64,000 nucleotides of DNA, taken from Humulus lupulus. Lineage: Eukaryota; Streptophyta; Magnoliopsida; Rosales; Cannabaceae. Below the pieces are notes generated by a model. That model did no database searches. It was not told the origin of the DNA and saw nothing but the letters and a program-made list of their open reading frames with translations. How positions within the stretch are numbered: the first letter of the stretch is position 1; the number at the start of each line of letters is the position of its first letter. The DNA is taken from positions 34,472,607 through 34,536,606 of the forward strand of contig NC_084802.1 in assembly GCF_963169125.1 (NCBI RefSeq), in the 5' to 3' direction. The position numbers and the translations under genes were made by a program. Shown here in pieces: positions 35,907 through 47,710 of this stretch.

Positions 35907-38001
35907 TCAGTAATGGTTCATAATACTCTGATAATCAGCTAAACTAAAGCTATGATAAGCTTTGTCCTCAAACGACCCGTCGTATGGTAATAATCCAAAT
36001 CCAAAATCCATCAAAGTGGTCTCGGCGCCATACTCATCGCACCCATTAATAACCCCAGACAAAGTTGTGGAAGCTGGCTTTTGGTTGAGATGATCACTTG
36101 CAGCCATCGAATTCGACGAAGAGTCCCAAATAGCCGAAATTTCTTGTGACATTATCGACCCATTATCGACAATACTACTGTCTCGGCTTTTCTTTAAGTA
36201 ATTCACACCAAATTGATCATCGTGATCTGAAAAACCCATGATTGGATCATTAATAAGACTCAGTCCCTTGTCATAGACAGAACTAGTACTTAGTCCAGGA
36301 TTGTTATAATCAACAGTACCATGAGCTGATGGTGATAACATATTTTGGTCATGAACATGGTGAGTTTTAGAATTAATTATTGGAAATAAGGAAGAATTCT
36401 CGATATGGGTTTCAAGTTTTGGGACACAAGGAGTTTGAAATGAAGGTTTTGAGGCTGAAAGATCATGATGACGACCACGACGAGTAGGAGTAGCAGGGAT
36501 TGGCTTGGTAATTAGGCTTATTTTTCCTGCTAAGAGCTTCTTCTTTAACTTGGTGTTCCAATAGTTCTTCACGTCATTATCTGTTCTTCCTGCTAGTTGT
36601 GAAGCAATGATTGACCATCTAGACAATTAAAATCATAAATAATTAAAAATTATAAAAATAAAAAACAAAATATAATGCGACCAATTTTTATAATAAAATT
36701 AATACTTGCCTGCTTCCCATTTGGCTGTAGAGGTCACAAATAATTTGGTCTTCCTCTTCGGTAAAGCCGCCGTGTTTGATGTCTGGCCTGAGGTAATTTA
36801 GCCACCGTAAACGGCAGCTTTTGCCGCATCTCTTTAGCCCTATTACAAAATTCATTGCAGAAATTAAGTAAATATACATGATATGATAATATATATTATG
36901 GAAATATATATACTACTGTATGTATATCAAATAATAATGTTTGAGGTTTAAGCTTCAAATTTTATTAAAATAATTAAATAAAAATAGAAAAAGGGATGTT
37001 TTGATACCTTTATTATTACATAAAAAATTGCTACATTAACTTAAACATAAAATTTTGTTAGAGAAAAGTGAAATTGTGTAAATTATAATTGTTATTTTTA
37101 TGTTTTATAAAATAAAATAAAATAAAAAATAAGTTTCTATGAGGGGACTTGATCCGACTGTGAGAGTCACATACCGGAAAATATAGATGATTGATATTAG
37201 GAATTTTGATTAATTATATATATATATTTATACGAAGACATGCAAATTAAGTACTTATGATCTCTACAATAATTACAAAACTTCAGCTAGATTCAAACAC
37301 TGCTGGTTTGTGTTTAAAATAATAAATTTCATTTTCTTTTTTAAGAAATTAAATGTATTACTAAAGATAAGAAGAAAGAATTTATAAATATATTTATATA
37401 TAGATAAAATATATATATATATATATATATTGTTATACATGCTCCTTGGGTCATGAAAAATTAAAATACAGTCACAACCACTCTTAAGTACGAGCGAGGC
37501 ATGCATTTATGTTATATGCCTGAAAAATTAGCAGATGTACAAGAAAAATAAACAATATATATGTAATTTCATTTTCTTGAAAAAGAAAAAAAAATTGCAT
37601 TTTCTTAACTTATAATGATTTCCAATTTCCAGCAGGAAAAATCCAGAGGAATAGGATATATTTTCCCAGATCGATGCATTTTCATACACAGATCACAGCA
37701 GCAGAATCAAGTTTAGATACAAAACATAGAATGAATAAACATTTAAGTAGTTTTTTTAAAGAAGAAAACAAAAAATATATGGGTTCTTTCTTTGTATCAA
37801 AGCTATATGTAATAAATCATGAATATTAATTATTCCAGAGAGAAAGAGAGAGAAATTAATATAACCAGCTTTTTTAGGCAAAGCAATCCAATTTCCACCA
37901 GTGCCATGAGTTTGGACATAGGTCTTGAGAGTAGCGTCTTCATCAGGCGACCATGGGCCTCTCTTAACGTTAGCTTTGTCACAACATGGGGCTCTTCCCA
38001 T
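35907..38001 (-). CDS. R2R3-MYB transcription factor (subgroup 14, RAX/MYB36-like), three exons
   Basis: Exon 1 is 38001-37866, exon 2 is 36839-36710 (130 bp, the usual R2R3-MYB size) and exon 3 is 36618-35907, together 978 bases for 325 residues. The start [20 protein letters not shown] is canonical. The R2 repeat has its three regularly spaced Trp (W17, W38, then W in [10 protein letters not shown]). The R3 repeat runs from [15 protein letters not shown] to [20 protein letters not shown]. The extra residue in [11 protein letters not shown] and the KHGGF motif are typical of subgroup 14 (MYB36, RAX1-3, MYB68, MYB84), nuclear DNA-binding regulators of axillary meristems and endodermal differentiation. 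The C-terminal part is divergent and Ser/Asp-rich. The orthologue within the group cannot be fixed by eye. Intron 1 (37865-36840) starts GT. Intron 2 starts GC. Confidence 0.93.
36619..36709 (-). other. MYB intron 2, GC-AG type, 91 bp
   Basis: The exon 2 end reads AGCAG, then GCAAGT. The acceptor is GTCTAG before ATGGTCAATC. This junction gives Gly-Ser-Arg-Trp, conserved in all R2R3-MYBs. The only nearby GT donor (CAA/GTATT, four bases on) would shift the frame. Confidence 0.85.
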
Positions 38002-38136
38002 GGCTATATATATGTTATAGGTAGAACACCCAAAAACACCACCAGCTATAGAGCTGTTTCTTTTTCTTTCAGTGATGGAAAACAGGAAAATTCAGAGCCT
38101 CCTCATAACCCTACTGCTGCTGCTTCTGATGAGGGG

Positions 38137-38144
38137 TTTATAAA
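38137..38144 (-). promoter_or_regulatory. probable TATA box of the MYB gene
   Basis: TTTATAAA on the minus strand in CTTAGTTTATAAACCCC, about 137 bases before the ATG, implying a 5' UTR of about 105 bases. TTGAC (W-box-like) cores lie upstream at about 38190, 38305 and 38331. Such cores are common by chance. Confidence 0.6.
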
Positions 38145-38658
38145 CTAAGTGGGTGTCATGTGTGTGTCGCCATTATCCATTAAAAAATGCTTGACTTCGT
38201 AAGACCCTCTTCTTTTCTTTTTTCTTTTAAAAAAAAAAATATATATATATCTTTTAATAATTTTATTTTATATTTGTACCTTGTTTATTAAGAAAGAGGG
38301 AACCAGTCAACTTCACACCTATAATATATGTTGACTTTATAAGCTCTACAATTGCAATGTGTTTTCTTCTCTTTTTGTTTATCTTCTACAGCAACTTTTC
38401 AAAAGGCTAACTTATTATATTAATAATCCCATTTTAATTATAATTATTATCTATTTTAACTTTTTTTGAAAAAAAAAAAGAAAAAGAAAAAAGAAATCAT
38501 TGTACTTACAACCTCACGAGGCTGCGAAGCTGAACTATTCAACTAGAAACAACTATTTTTGTTTTTACTATATATTCTTTGATTGATAAAGTGAAAGTCC
38601 TTGGCTCCTTTATTAGTAATTCATGCATTTTTCTCTTTTAATAAAACTATGTAGAAAA
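38145..38658. other. MYB upstream region up to the hAT insertion
   Basis: AT-rich sequence without coding signal. It is the last native sequence upstream of the MYB gene before the hAT element. It resumes at 45225. Confidence 0.6.
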
Positions 38659-40132
38659 TAGGGGTACACATGTGGACTCGAAAACTCGAAGGACCCGCCC
38701 GACATGTATCGGAAAAACTAAAAAAAATGACGGAACCTGAATGTTCGGGTCGGGTCGGGCTCAACCTAAGTGACGTGTCGGATCAGGTTCGGGTACAATA
38801 ATTTACATACTTCGGATTCAGGTGTAACCTGAACCCGATCAAGTTTTATTTTATTTTTCAATTTTTTAGTTTTAGAATAGATTAAAAATACAAAAAAAAA
38901 ACCACCCTAAAACTAATAGACCCTCCCGACCCCCACCCTCTTCCTTCTTCTTCTCCTTCTCTCCCTCACGGTGTCACCACCCACCCACCCACCACCCACG
39001 CCCATGGTCCCCACCACCACCACCCTTTCTCTTCTTTTTCTCCCTCTCTCAGTTCTCCTGGGTCCGACTTCGGCAGCGGCTCCTTTTGGTTCTCTGGCGG
39101 CTCGGCATCAATGCCAATAAGGCAAAGGGAAGAGGGGCAGCACTGGTTTCAACATAGGCAGATAGTCGACAGTCGCGGGCCTCACGGTAGAGGTAAAAAA
39201 AATTAGTTTTATTTTATATTTTAAATATATATATTTATATTATATATTAATATTATAAATCTTAATGTGTGATTGTATGATTATATAATATATATGATGA
39301 TTATGATGAATAATATATAATGTTTGGTTTGCATGTGGTAAATTTTTATTTTTAATTTTAATATAGGATTAAATGATTTTGAGTTTTGATTAATATAAAC
39401 TTAAAATTGCAGTGAGAATTTGAGAATAAATTGAATTGGCTATTAGTTAGTTTAATGGATATTGGATTTGGATATTTGAAATTTTGAATTGCTTTGCTTG
39501 ATTTTATATGTAAACTTAAAATTGTTATTATTTTAACTTTGATATATATTTGATAATTATAATTTTGGACTGCTTTGCATGATTATATGTGGTTTGATGT
39601 TGGTGGATATTGGATTGTTTTGCTATTGGTTGTATTTGGTTTGGTGTTGTTATGCCTCTACTCTATCTGTTGTACTGGACTGGATTAGTGGATTTTAGGT
39701 CTACTCTGTTAATTATTATATTATATATGTTTTTGTGCTCTATAGATTATGGATATAGATCAAGATCAAGTAGTTTAAACTCTACCACCTCCACCTACAA
39801 ATAATGAAACTCTTACAAATCAGGCCCAGGATAAACCTAAAAGAATGGGTAAAAAAAAAAAGAGGAAAACCTCCTCTGGCTCAAAAAACAAAAAAAAAAA
39901 GGTCAAATATTTGGGAGCAGTTCAAGAAATTGCCCACAGGTGATCCTAATCATAAAGAAGAGATACCCAAGTGAATTTGTTGTTATTGTGACAGTGAGTT
40001 CTTCTGTGATAGTAGAAAGCATGTGACTAGTCATCTGTAGAATCACTTTAGGAATGTTTGTGAGTTTAGTCCGTATAACGTTGATGAGAAAAAGCAAATG
40101 GTTTTAAGTTTTGAGCCTGTGAAATGAGGGAA

Positions 40133-40148
40133 GGGGGGGGGGGGGGGG
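40133..40148 (+). repeat. poly(G) run of 16
   Basis: Sixteen consecutive G residues in GGAAG(16)AAGC, in the middle of the hAT transposase gene just after the BED finger. Such runs are prone to replication slippage and sequencing error. Confidence 0.95.
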
Positions 40149-41386
40149 AAGCAAATTTAGTTATAGTGTCTTATAACAAATAGACATGTAGGCTTGCCCT
40201 ACCAAAGTACAATGTGTTGGATGATTTACCTTTTAGACATGTTGAAGGGGAGGGTTTCCGACAATTTGTTATAACCATACAACCTAGGTTTGATATTCCT
40301 TCAAGGATGACTGTTGCTCGGAATGTGTTGAAATTGAATGATGAAGAGAAAAGGAATTTGAAAAATATTTTGATGAATGAGAGGGTCTCCATCACCATTG
40401 ATACATGGACTTCTATTCAGAATTTGAACTATATGGTCATCACGGCGTATTGGGTTGATTCTAATTTCCACTAACAGAAAAGAATCATAAATTTTTGCCA
40501 AGTGGTAGATCACAAGGGGGACATAATGACAAAGAGATTGAGAATTATTTAAATGATTGGAGCATTTCAAAATTGTTTGCCATTACGGTGGACAATGTTT
40601 CTTCAAATGATGTCGTTATTCGGTTTTTGAAGAGACGGTGTAGAGAAAAGGAAAATGGTCTCATTTTAGATGAGAAGTTTTTACATATGAGGTGTTGTTA
40701 TCATATTGTCAACTTGATTGTCAATGAATGATTGAAAGAGAAGCATGATTCGATTGCTAGCATTAGACATGCTGTAAGATATGTTAAGTCTTCTCCCGCT
40801 AGGCTCAAAAGGTTTAAAGAAGTTGTCATAGAAGAAAGAATTGAATGCAAAAGACTTCTATGCTTAGATGTCCAAATGAGGTGGAACTCTACATATCTCA
40901 TGCTTAATATTGCATTAAAATTCCAAAAGGCATTTGAAAGTATGGAATCAGATGCAAATTTCTTGAAGCATTTTGATGAGGTTGATAAAGATGGAAAGAA
41001 AAAGGAAGGGCCGCCTACTGAAACGGGCTGGGAGAATGCAATGGTCTTTGTGAAGTTTTTGGAGACTTTCTACGAGGTTACATTAAGGTTTAGCAGATCA
41101 ACCTATGTTACGACGGACAAGTACTTTATTGAAATATGTAATATGCAACGCACTTTGTATAGAATGGTAGTTGAGGAGGATGACCCGTTGTTAAGGAGTA
41201 TGGCACAGAGCATAAGAGTGAAATATGACAAATACAGGGGAAATATTGAAGAATGTAACGAGGCCCTTATAATTGTCTTGGTTCTTGACCCAAGATACAA
41301 GCTCAAGTATCTCAATTATTGCTTCAAAGCTTTTTATGGTCCACTGACATGCGCTCAAATGGTTAATGAGGTAGAACAAACATTAC

Positions 41387-43606
41387 TGTAACGACCCGAA
41401 TTCGCTAATCAGGCTTAGGGCCTTGATTAGTGTGCTTGGAGGGCAATAAGTGGTTTAATATGCTTATATGTGAATTTATGTGTATATATGATTATGATGC
41501 ATGTTTAATTGAGTTAAATGTGTATCTGGGCCCCATCTGGATATTAGGGGCATAAGTGTGATAAATGTTGTATATGTGTGAAATGACTGTACAGCACGAT
41601 CTGAGACAGTCCTAGGGAGTGGTCAGCCAGAGAGTCACAGCGGGGTTGAGATTTGAACTCGGGGCGAGTCGATGGGTAATTTTGGTATTAGATGAGTTTG
41701 GGATTATCGGGGCATAGAAATAAATATTTGGAGATATATTTGAGGATAGAATGTCTAGGCGGGAATATTTGGGAAATTTACCATTTTGCCCTTGGGGACG
41801 TTTTGGTACCCCGAGCCTTGAGGTAACCCTTTAGACTTAAGTCAAATAAAACAAAAAAGGGGAATTGTTTAGAAACTTGAGGAAACCGATACTTACTTCC
41901 CTTTGAACTGAAGATAGCTTTTGGTCTCTCTCTCTCACTCTCAAGAAGAAACTCAAAGGAATTGCCTAGGAATTAAAGGGATTTCAGCTGGGATACTTTA
42001 GGAACTTGAAGCTTGGGAATTTGACGATCATCTCAGGGATTAAGCTCAGCAAGAGGTAAGCTTTTTCATGGAAGTTATGTTTAAGTTTCAGCTGTGTTTC
42101 CAAGCTTTGCATGTGGATAGAATCTAAGCTGCTTTTGGGTATTCTAGTTGAATTTTTGGAGCAGATTTCTGATGGGTTTTAGTGTTGATATTGAGCTGGA
42201 ATGATGGTGATATTATCTAGGATTGTTAGTTTGGTTTTGGTGAGGATTGGCTTGAAGAAAAGATAGAAAATTGAAGAGGAAATCTGGGTTCGGTGTAGAG
42301 CGCTGCGACCCTAGGAGGGGTGCGCCGCGGCCCGCGTACGCGCGTGGCCATGGGAGACCGAGAGATTCATGCGTGCCGCGACGCCTGGTGGGCACGCCGC
42401 GGCGCCTGGTGGGCACGTCGCGGCCCGTGTGGGGGTCAGTGAGGTGCTAGCCTCTGTTTCGAGGCTAGCCGCGACTCTTGTGGGCGGGGCCACGACCCTT
42501 AGTGCCAGATTGGGTTTTTAGGGTATTTTAGGCTTGGGAACCCAAGGGGTAAGGCTCGGGATGGATTTTATCACCCGAAATGATAGAATTCAAGGACCCG
42601 GAGGTTAGGGCTATGGCTCGAAGTTTTTATTGGATTAGAATTTAATGGATGGACATTGTTAATGTGTTGTGACTAGGATTTTGGCGAGGCTCACGTTAGA
42701 GGACTGTGCTCGGGGCATTGGTGCTCAGAAAGCTCGGAACTCAGGTAAGAAAACCCTTGTTTCCATAGAGCTTGTGTGCAGGGCTGAGCCCAAAGTATTT
42801 GAATGGAAATGATATGCAGGGCCGAGCCCAATATGCTAGAACTGCAGAGCATAGCTCTTTATCTGTTTATGCTTGAATTCTGTACTCGTTGTTTTATTAT
42901 GTATGATATTATGTGAATGATCGGCAAGAGTCGGGAACGGTTTAGACCGAGAACGGCGAGGGGCCGGGAATGGCGTCACGCACATTGAGTGCTAGGCCGA
43001 GAACGACAAGGGGACCGGGAGCAGCGCTGAGCACGTGGAGTTCGAGTTGCCAGGGCGAGTCCCTAGAAGGATACCTGGGATATCCTTACGGCATGGTCCG
43101 CGAACCCAGGGCTTGGTAAACTCCTGGATCGGCTAGGTCGTATGTGTTTAGCCATTGATGGCATGTTTTTATGCCTAGCTTATGTGTTGCATATGTTATC
43201 TGTTTGTGGGTTTTCTTGCTGGGCTTCGGCTCACGGATGCTCTGTGGTGCAGGTAAGGGTAAGGAGAAGATCAACCAACCATGAGTACAGCAGGAGTGAG
43301 GCGGCGTGTACATGTTTGGCCAGCCTGGCTGTCACAGCCAGAGGATTTTGGGAGATGCTTGTAAATGAACTTGAATTTTTTCGTTTAGCTGACTTAGTAC
43401 AGTTTTTATGTTGTAAATATTTCTATACTGTATTTTGGGATCCCAGGTGTCAAACTTTTATGATTTACTATAAAAAATTACTATTTCTAATGTTTTTCCT
43501 CTGTTTACGGCTTAATTACACTGTTTGACCTAAAACATCGATTAGTGAGTTGAAAGCACATTTTAAAACTCACTTAGTAACGACTCTAAGGCAGTAGGGC
43601 GTTACA
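41387..43606 (+). mobile_element. B3: family-B solo LTR in the hAT transposase
   Basis: It starts TGTAACGACCCG at 41387 and ends GGGCGTTACA at 43606, the same ends as the G1 LTR and in the same orientation. Flanks are ATTAC (41382-41386) and ATAAC (43607-43611), a TSD with one difference. The 2220-bp insert has no coding region. A GC-rich patch at about 42296-42505 contains GCGCCGCGGC-like words, and the TTGCTGGGC motif is at 43216-43224. It splits the hAT catalytic domain. Confidence 0.9.
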
Positions 43607-45224
43607 ATAACGATCACTGTTTGATTTGTATGGTGGTGGGTGTTCTACATTACTTTAGCCATCTATGACCCAGTCTCACTATAAGGCTCAGCCTAGTGGA
43701 TTTTCCTCTTCCTCATTCACTTCTACTTCTAGTTTTAAAATGTATGCTTCGTTGCATGATGAGTTTTTACAACAAAGGAAAGAGGAAGATGGTGGTAAGA
43801 CAAAGAATGAGGTTGATAGGTATTTAACTGAGGATGTTGAACCTATGATTAAGGGTGAAAACTTTGACATTTTGAAATGGTTGGCCAAAAATGCATCCAA
43901 ATACAAGATCTTGTCAACCATTGCTCGTGATGTGTTAGTCATACCAGTTACAACTGTTGCTTCTGAGGCTGCCTTTTCGACTAGTGGTCAGATTTTAGAT
44001 CATTTTATGAGCTCACTGAGTCCTAAAATGGCTGAATGTTTAATATGTCTCAAAAACTGGTGGAGTATTTCACATCAACCAATCATTGTTCGAGACTATA
44101 TGGATGAAGTAGAAGTGCTAGAGACATCAGAGATTCTCAAGTATGGTAAGTTATTAAACAAACTTTTATTTGGTATTTTAGTTGTAATTATTGTTTGAAT
44201 CATATTTATGGAAACATAAAATATATGGAATTTATTGAAATATTGTAGAGATCACATGTGATACTACAACTGCTGCTACAGGCACTGCTAGTGAAAATGT
44301 TTATGCTTCGCCTTTTGGTTCTATTAATGCTCCATCTACACATCCTCATCTGCTACACAAGGTAATGAATGAATGAAGAACAAGAACCTCATATGACGTG
44401 TCTTGACTTGTAAGAATTTAAGAACCTTAGCATTTTTGTTTTAATTTATTTAAGGTTTACATTATTTTGGAATTGGAAATTGGGAAGGAGAAATGAAGGA
44501 AAGGAAGGATGATTTAGGAGAAGGACTTTAATTTATGGAGTTTTTTTTTTTTCCTATTTTGGAACTTACTTTGGACTTCGGACATTTTGTGGACTTTTTA
44601 AGTTTTAATAGTTTAGTAACTTTTTTAAGGACTTTGGATTTGGACTATGGTAGGTACTTTTAAATTTTAATTAAAGACTTTGTAAATTATGGATTTTTGT
44701 TTTTGGTTAGAGTTGGAACTTGGATGTTAGTTTTATATTTGTGAATTGTGATTTGTGAGTGAACTTACAACATGATCCAATAGTTTTAGAATTGAGTGAA
44801 TTGGAATAGCCATTAGCATAGCCAATACTCAATAGTTTTATAAATTAATTTTTTCTAATTAGTAAGTTTCTTAATTCTTAGTATATAAAACTTTAATTAA
44901 TGGTAAAATATCGATCACTTAAAAGTTCACAAAAATAAATAAACCCAAATGTAAAAAAGATAGATAAAAGTCTAATTTTGTAAGAAAAAAAATGGATTTT
45001 AAAAATAAGGCCAACCACCTGAACCTAACCCCACTCGAGCCCATTTTGGTCGGGTTCAGTTTCATTTCTCCCCCCACCCGAACCCGACGATCCCCCACCT
45101 GACTCAGCCCGAACTCAAAAAGACCTGATACCATTTCGAGCAGGTTTGGTATTAACTTTTCCCACTTGAAAAACCCCGAACCCGACTAACCCAAACTCGA
45201 CCAATGTGCAACCCTAGTAGAAAA

Positions 45225-46568
45225 CAGAAGCATCAAATTCTTGAGCCAATTAAGAACATGTATATATATAATACTTTGGCTACTTTATTTTAATTATATA
45301 ATATATATTATACTGCAGAAAAAATTTAATATTAATTTTCTTAAAATTACTATTCATGTTTAAAAATTAAATTTTATAAATTATTTTATTTAATTAAAAT
45401 CCTTTTTTTTTTAAATTCCCCTTAAACTTTTAATCAATTGAAGTAATAATAATTTTTAAAATATTCCAAACAACTTTCTAGAAAATCAATTATTTTTTAG
45501 TGTCTAATTAATTATTATTATTTTAATCAATTAAAAAAAACAGTTTTTAAAATTTAAGATCTTTAATTATTTTTAATGTATATTCTATATTATGTAATTA
45601 AAATAAAAATATTTCGGTGATATTACAAATGTAGAACTTATTAGATAACAACATCACTAGTATATAATGAGTTTTTATACTCATTTACTTTTATTGATTT
45701 TGTATATTTTTCAACTCTACTCTATTGATTTTTCTAATTTTAAATTAGTTCATTACATTAGAATTTGATTCTAGTTTATTGGATTTGACAATAGCTTTCT
45801 AAGCCTAAGATCAGTAGCTGGAGTGGATGATCAGCTACACTAGGACTGTGACACGCCCAAACTCTTACGGAGAAATTTGATCAAAATTTTATCAAAATTT
45901 TGTAAAAGTATGATTTTATCTAATTTGTGAAATAAAGAAAAGTATTTGGTTATTAATTAAAGTAGAGTAGTGTAATAAGTTTATATTGAAGCAAACATCA
46001 AGCACTAATATGCATAATTAATATATCCATAAAGTGGTATTTGCAATAATTAATTAATATGTTTCGATTAAAATAATAATTTCATTAGTGAATTTTATTT
46101 TACTCTATAAAACTGCCCCATACACATAATTATCCATATGTTTCTGACTTTACATACCAAATATACATAATTAAACTACACCTTTAAGATAATATTGTCA
46201 TAAATACACGACACATTATGACAAAATTATAAAATTCCATATTTATAATTTGTATAAATTTAAAACAAAATATTGTAATTTGTTAAATATATTATAGATA
46301 ACAAATCGGCAATTAATAATATAATAACATGATAATAGGCACACACAAAAAAAAATACAAGATACAAGCATATTATTAGTTATGCATGGTACAACTCGAT
46401 TTGTAATCGTGTTTGGGTCACCACACACTATTAATAATATTTGGGCTAACACAAATTAGTTAATGCTAACACCAGTAAAATGGTGATTACATTGCAGCAT
46501 TGCTTCAACTTAAAATCTCTTGATCGTCAATATGTATCACATGTATATGCCATGTTGTGTATAATATT
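45225..46568. other. AT-rich spacer, nothing identified
   Basis: This sequence originally adjoined 38650, before the hAT insertion. I see no gene, and no repeat with recognisable ends. Confidence 0.5.
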
Positions 46569-47295
46569 TGTTGCCTGATTTTTCGGTCAACTAACGCGGA
46601 GTTAAATTAATTAATTAGAGAGCTTTCAATTAGACAATCAATGAACAATAAATGAACCAAGAACTTAGTAATGATGAACAATAAATAATAGAGAACACCA
46701 TGACTTATAGAGGTTTGGTCCCAAAGATTGGTAATGACCTACTTCCTCTTAGGTTTGTATTCATTTTAAGGGTTTACACAAGATAATCAGTGAATACAGG
46801 TAGATTTCTAGGTGTAAAGGACAATACAGAATGGCAGAATCTCTGCTAAGTATCAAACCAGGCTACTCGGTATCTTTCTGGTGCTGGTCGGTAGGCTATT
46901 TTTCGTGAAACCCCTCAACTGTGGTGGAGAGTTTGTATTTATACCGTCCCCCTCTCCCGAAGGTGCGCCTGAGCATAACTAATGGCGAAATATCCCTACA
47001 TTCTCGCAAGTGGTTGTTGTCCTATTCCTTAGGAGCCTTGACCGAGTCTTCTAGGTTGTTAGGCGCTCTTTGCGGGTGGTTGGGCGATTCCTACGGACAA
47101 TTAACGGTGAGTGTAACTGCAGTCTGCTGACCAGGTTTATTTGCCTGTCATTCTGAGCAGCAGAGCTTCTAGTGATAGTATGACGAGCAGTAACTTGTCG
47201 CATACCCTATAGGTATAAACCAACCAACCTGCCGGGGGGTCTGCCTAGTCTACTCCACGTGTCCAACGTCAGATATGCCAATTTTTTGGATAACG
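46569..47295 (-). repeat. 3' LTR of the Tat-like element
   Basis: On the minus strand the purine tract CTTGGGGGCAAA (47307-47296) precedes CGTTATCC at 47295 (expected TG, first base changed). The LTR ends ATCAGGCAACA at 46569. It is about 727 bp with a TATA box on the minus strand at 46943-46935. The other LTR is not in the window, so the start is inferred from the purine tract. Confidence 0.7.
46935..46943 (-). promoter_or_regulatory. TATA box of the Tat-like LTR
   Basis: TATAAATAC on the minus strand within GGACGGTATAAATACAAAC, near the middle of the LTR. Confidence 0.6.
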
Positions 47296-47700
47296 TTTGC
47301 CCCCAAGTTTGCAATGGTACTAAGCAGAATGGAAACTTTCTTCTGGAGATCACTCCCTCCAGCCTGGTCAGGGGTATATGCTCCTTGCTACGTGGCATAG
47401 CATATGGTGCAATTAATAAACTAAATATTTCTTCAAGTTTCCAAGAAATGACTTTTCACTCTTTTCCCCATCTTTTGGAACCATAAAGAATCATGATGGC
47501 CACTCTTAAAAACTGTACCGACGACTGTGTAGTTACCGAAGAGTGGGTTGATGTATGAGGCAATTGAGGAAACGTGATTGGAGGGACGTGCGTGCGGGTG
47601 AGCTGATGTATCTGGGGAGATGTGCCTGCAGTGACCGAGGGGACTGGTGATTGGACGGATGCATTAAATTCCTACAGGGCGGAGCTCACTTCTTCTTGTT

Positions 47701-47710
47701 TATAAATAAG
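47701..47710 (+). promoter_or_regulatory. TATA box for the antisense ORF
   Basis: TATAAATAAG on the plus strand, 101 bases before ATG 47802 and about 400 bases inside the LTR/internal boundary. The spacing and pyrimidine-rich leader look like a genuine pol II promoter separate from the LTR. Confidence 0.6.

Larger units (their letters stand above)
39749..44376 (+). pseudogene. hAT transposase, broken
   Basis: A possible start is ATG 39749, after an intron that may begin at 39193. A BED zinc finger (SNIWEQFKKLP to YCDSEF and HVTSHL, about 39903-40060) has in-frame TGA and TAG codons. The RNase-H-like core has its first Asp in ITIDTWTSIQN (about 40392), a stop and frame change near 40472, a second Asp in ITVDNVSSND (about 40580) and CCYHIVNLIVNE before TGA 40729. 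The frame 40732-41391 includes QMRWNSTYLML and LDPRYKL, then B3 interrupts. The C-terminal dimerisation domain follows (43812-44100: VDRYLTEDVEP, FDILKWLAKN, ARDVLVIPVTTVASEAAFST with the Glu). A last short exon ends at 44376. It was a cut-and-paste transposase and is now inactive. Confidence 0.9.
38659..45216 (+). mobile_element. hAT transposon with perfect 8-bp TSD
   Basis: The termini are TAGGGGTACACATGTGG on the left and, inverted on the right, TAGGGTTGCACATTGG. Both are flanked by GTAGAAAA (38651-38658 and 45217-45224), an exact 8-bp duplication as expected for hAT. Subterminal regions on both sides have degenerate CGGGTTCGGG-like repeats (38690-38850 and 45020-45200). Without the solo LTR B3 the element is about 4.3 kb, a usual autonomous size. 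It sits about 0.5 kb upstream of the MYB TATA box. Confidence 0.93.

Noticed and set aside
36701..36710. GT splice donor (CAA/GTATT) for MYB intron 2
   Set aside because: It would add four bases and shift the frame, destroying the R3 repeat, whereas the GC donor gives the conserved junction.
45849..45900. LTR start resembling TGTGACACGCCC
   Set aside because: No matching end, TSD or similarity to the other LTRs.
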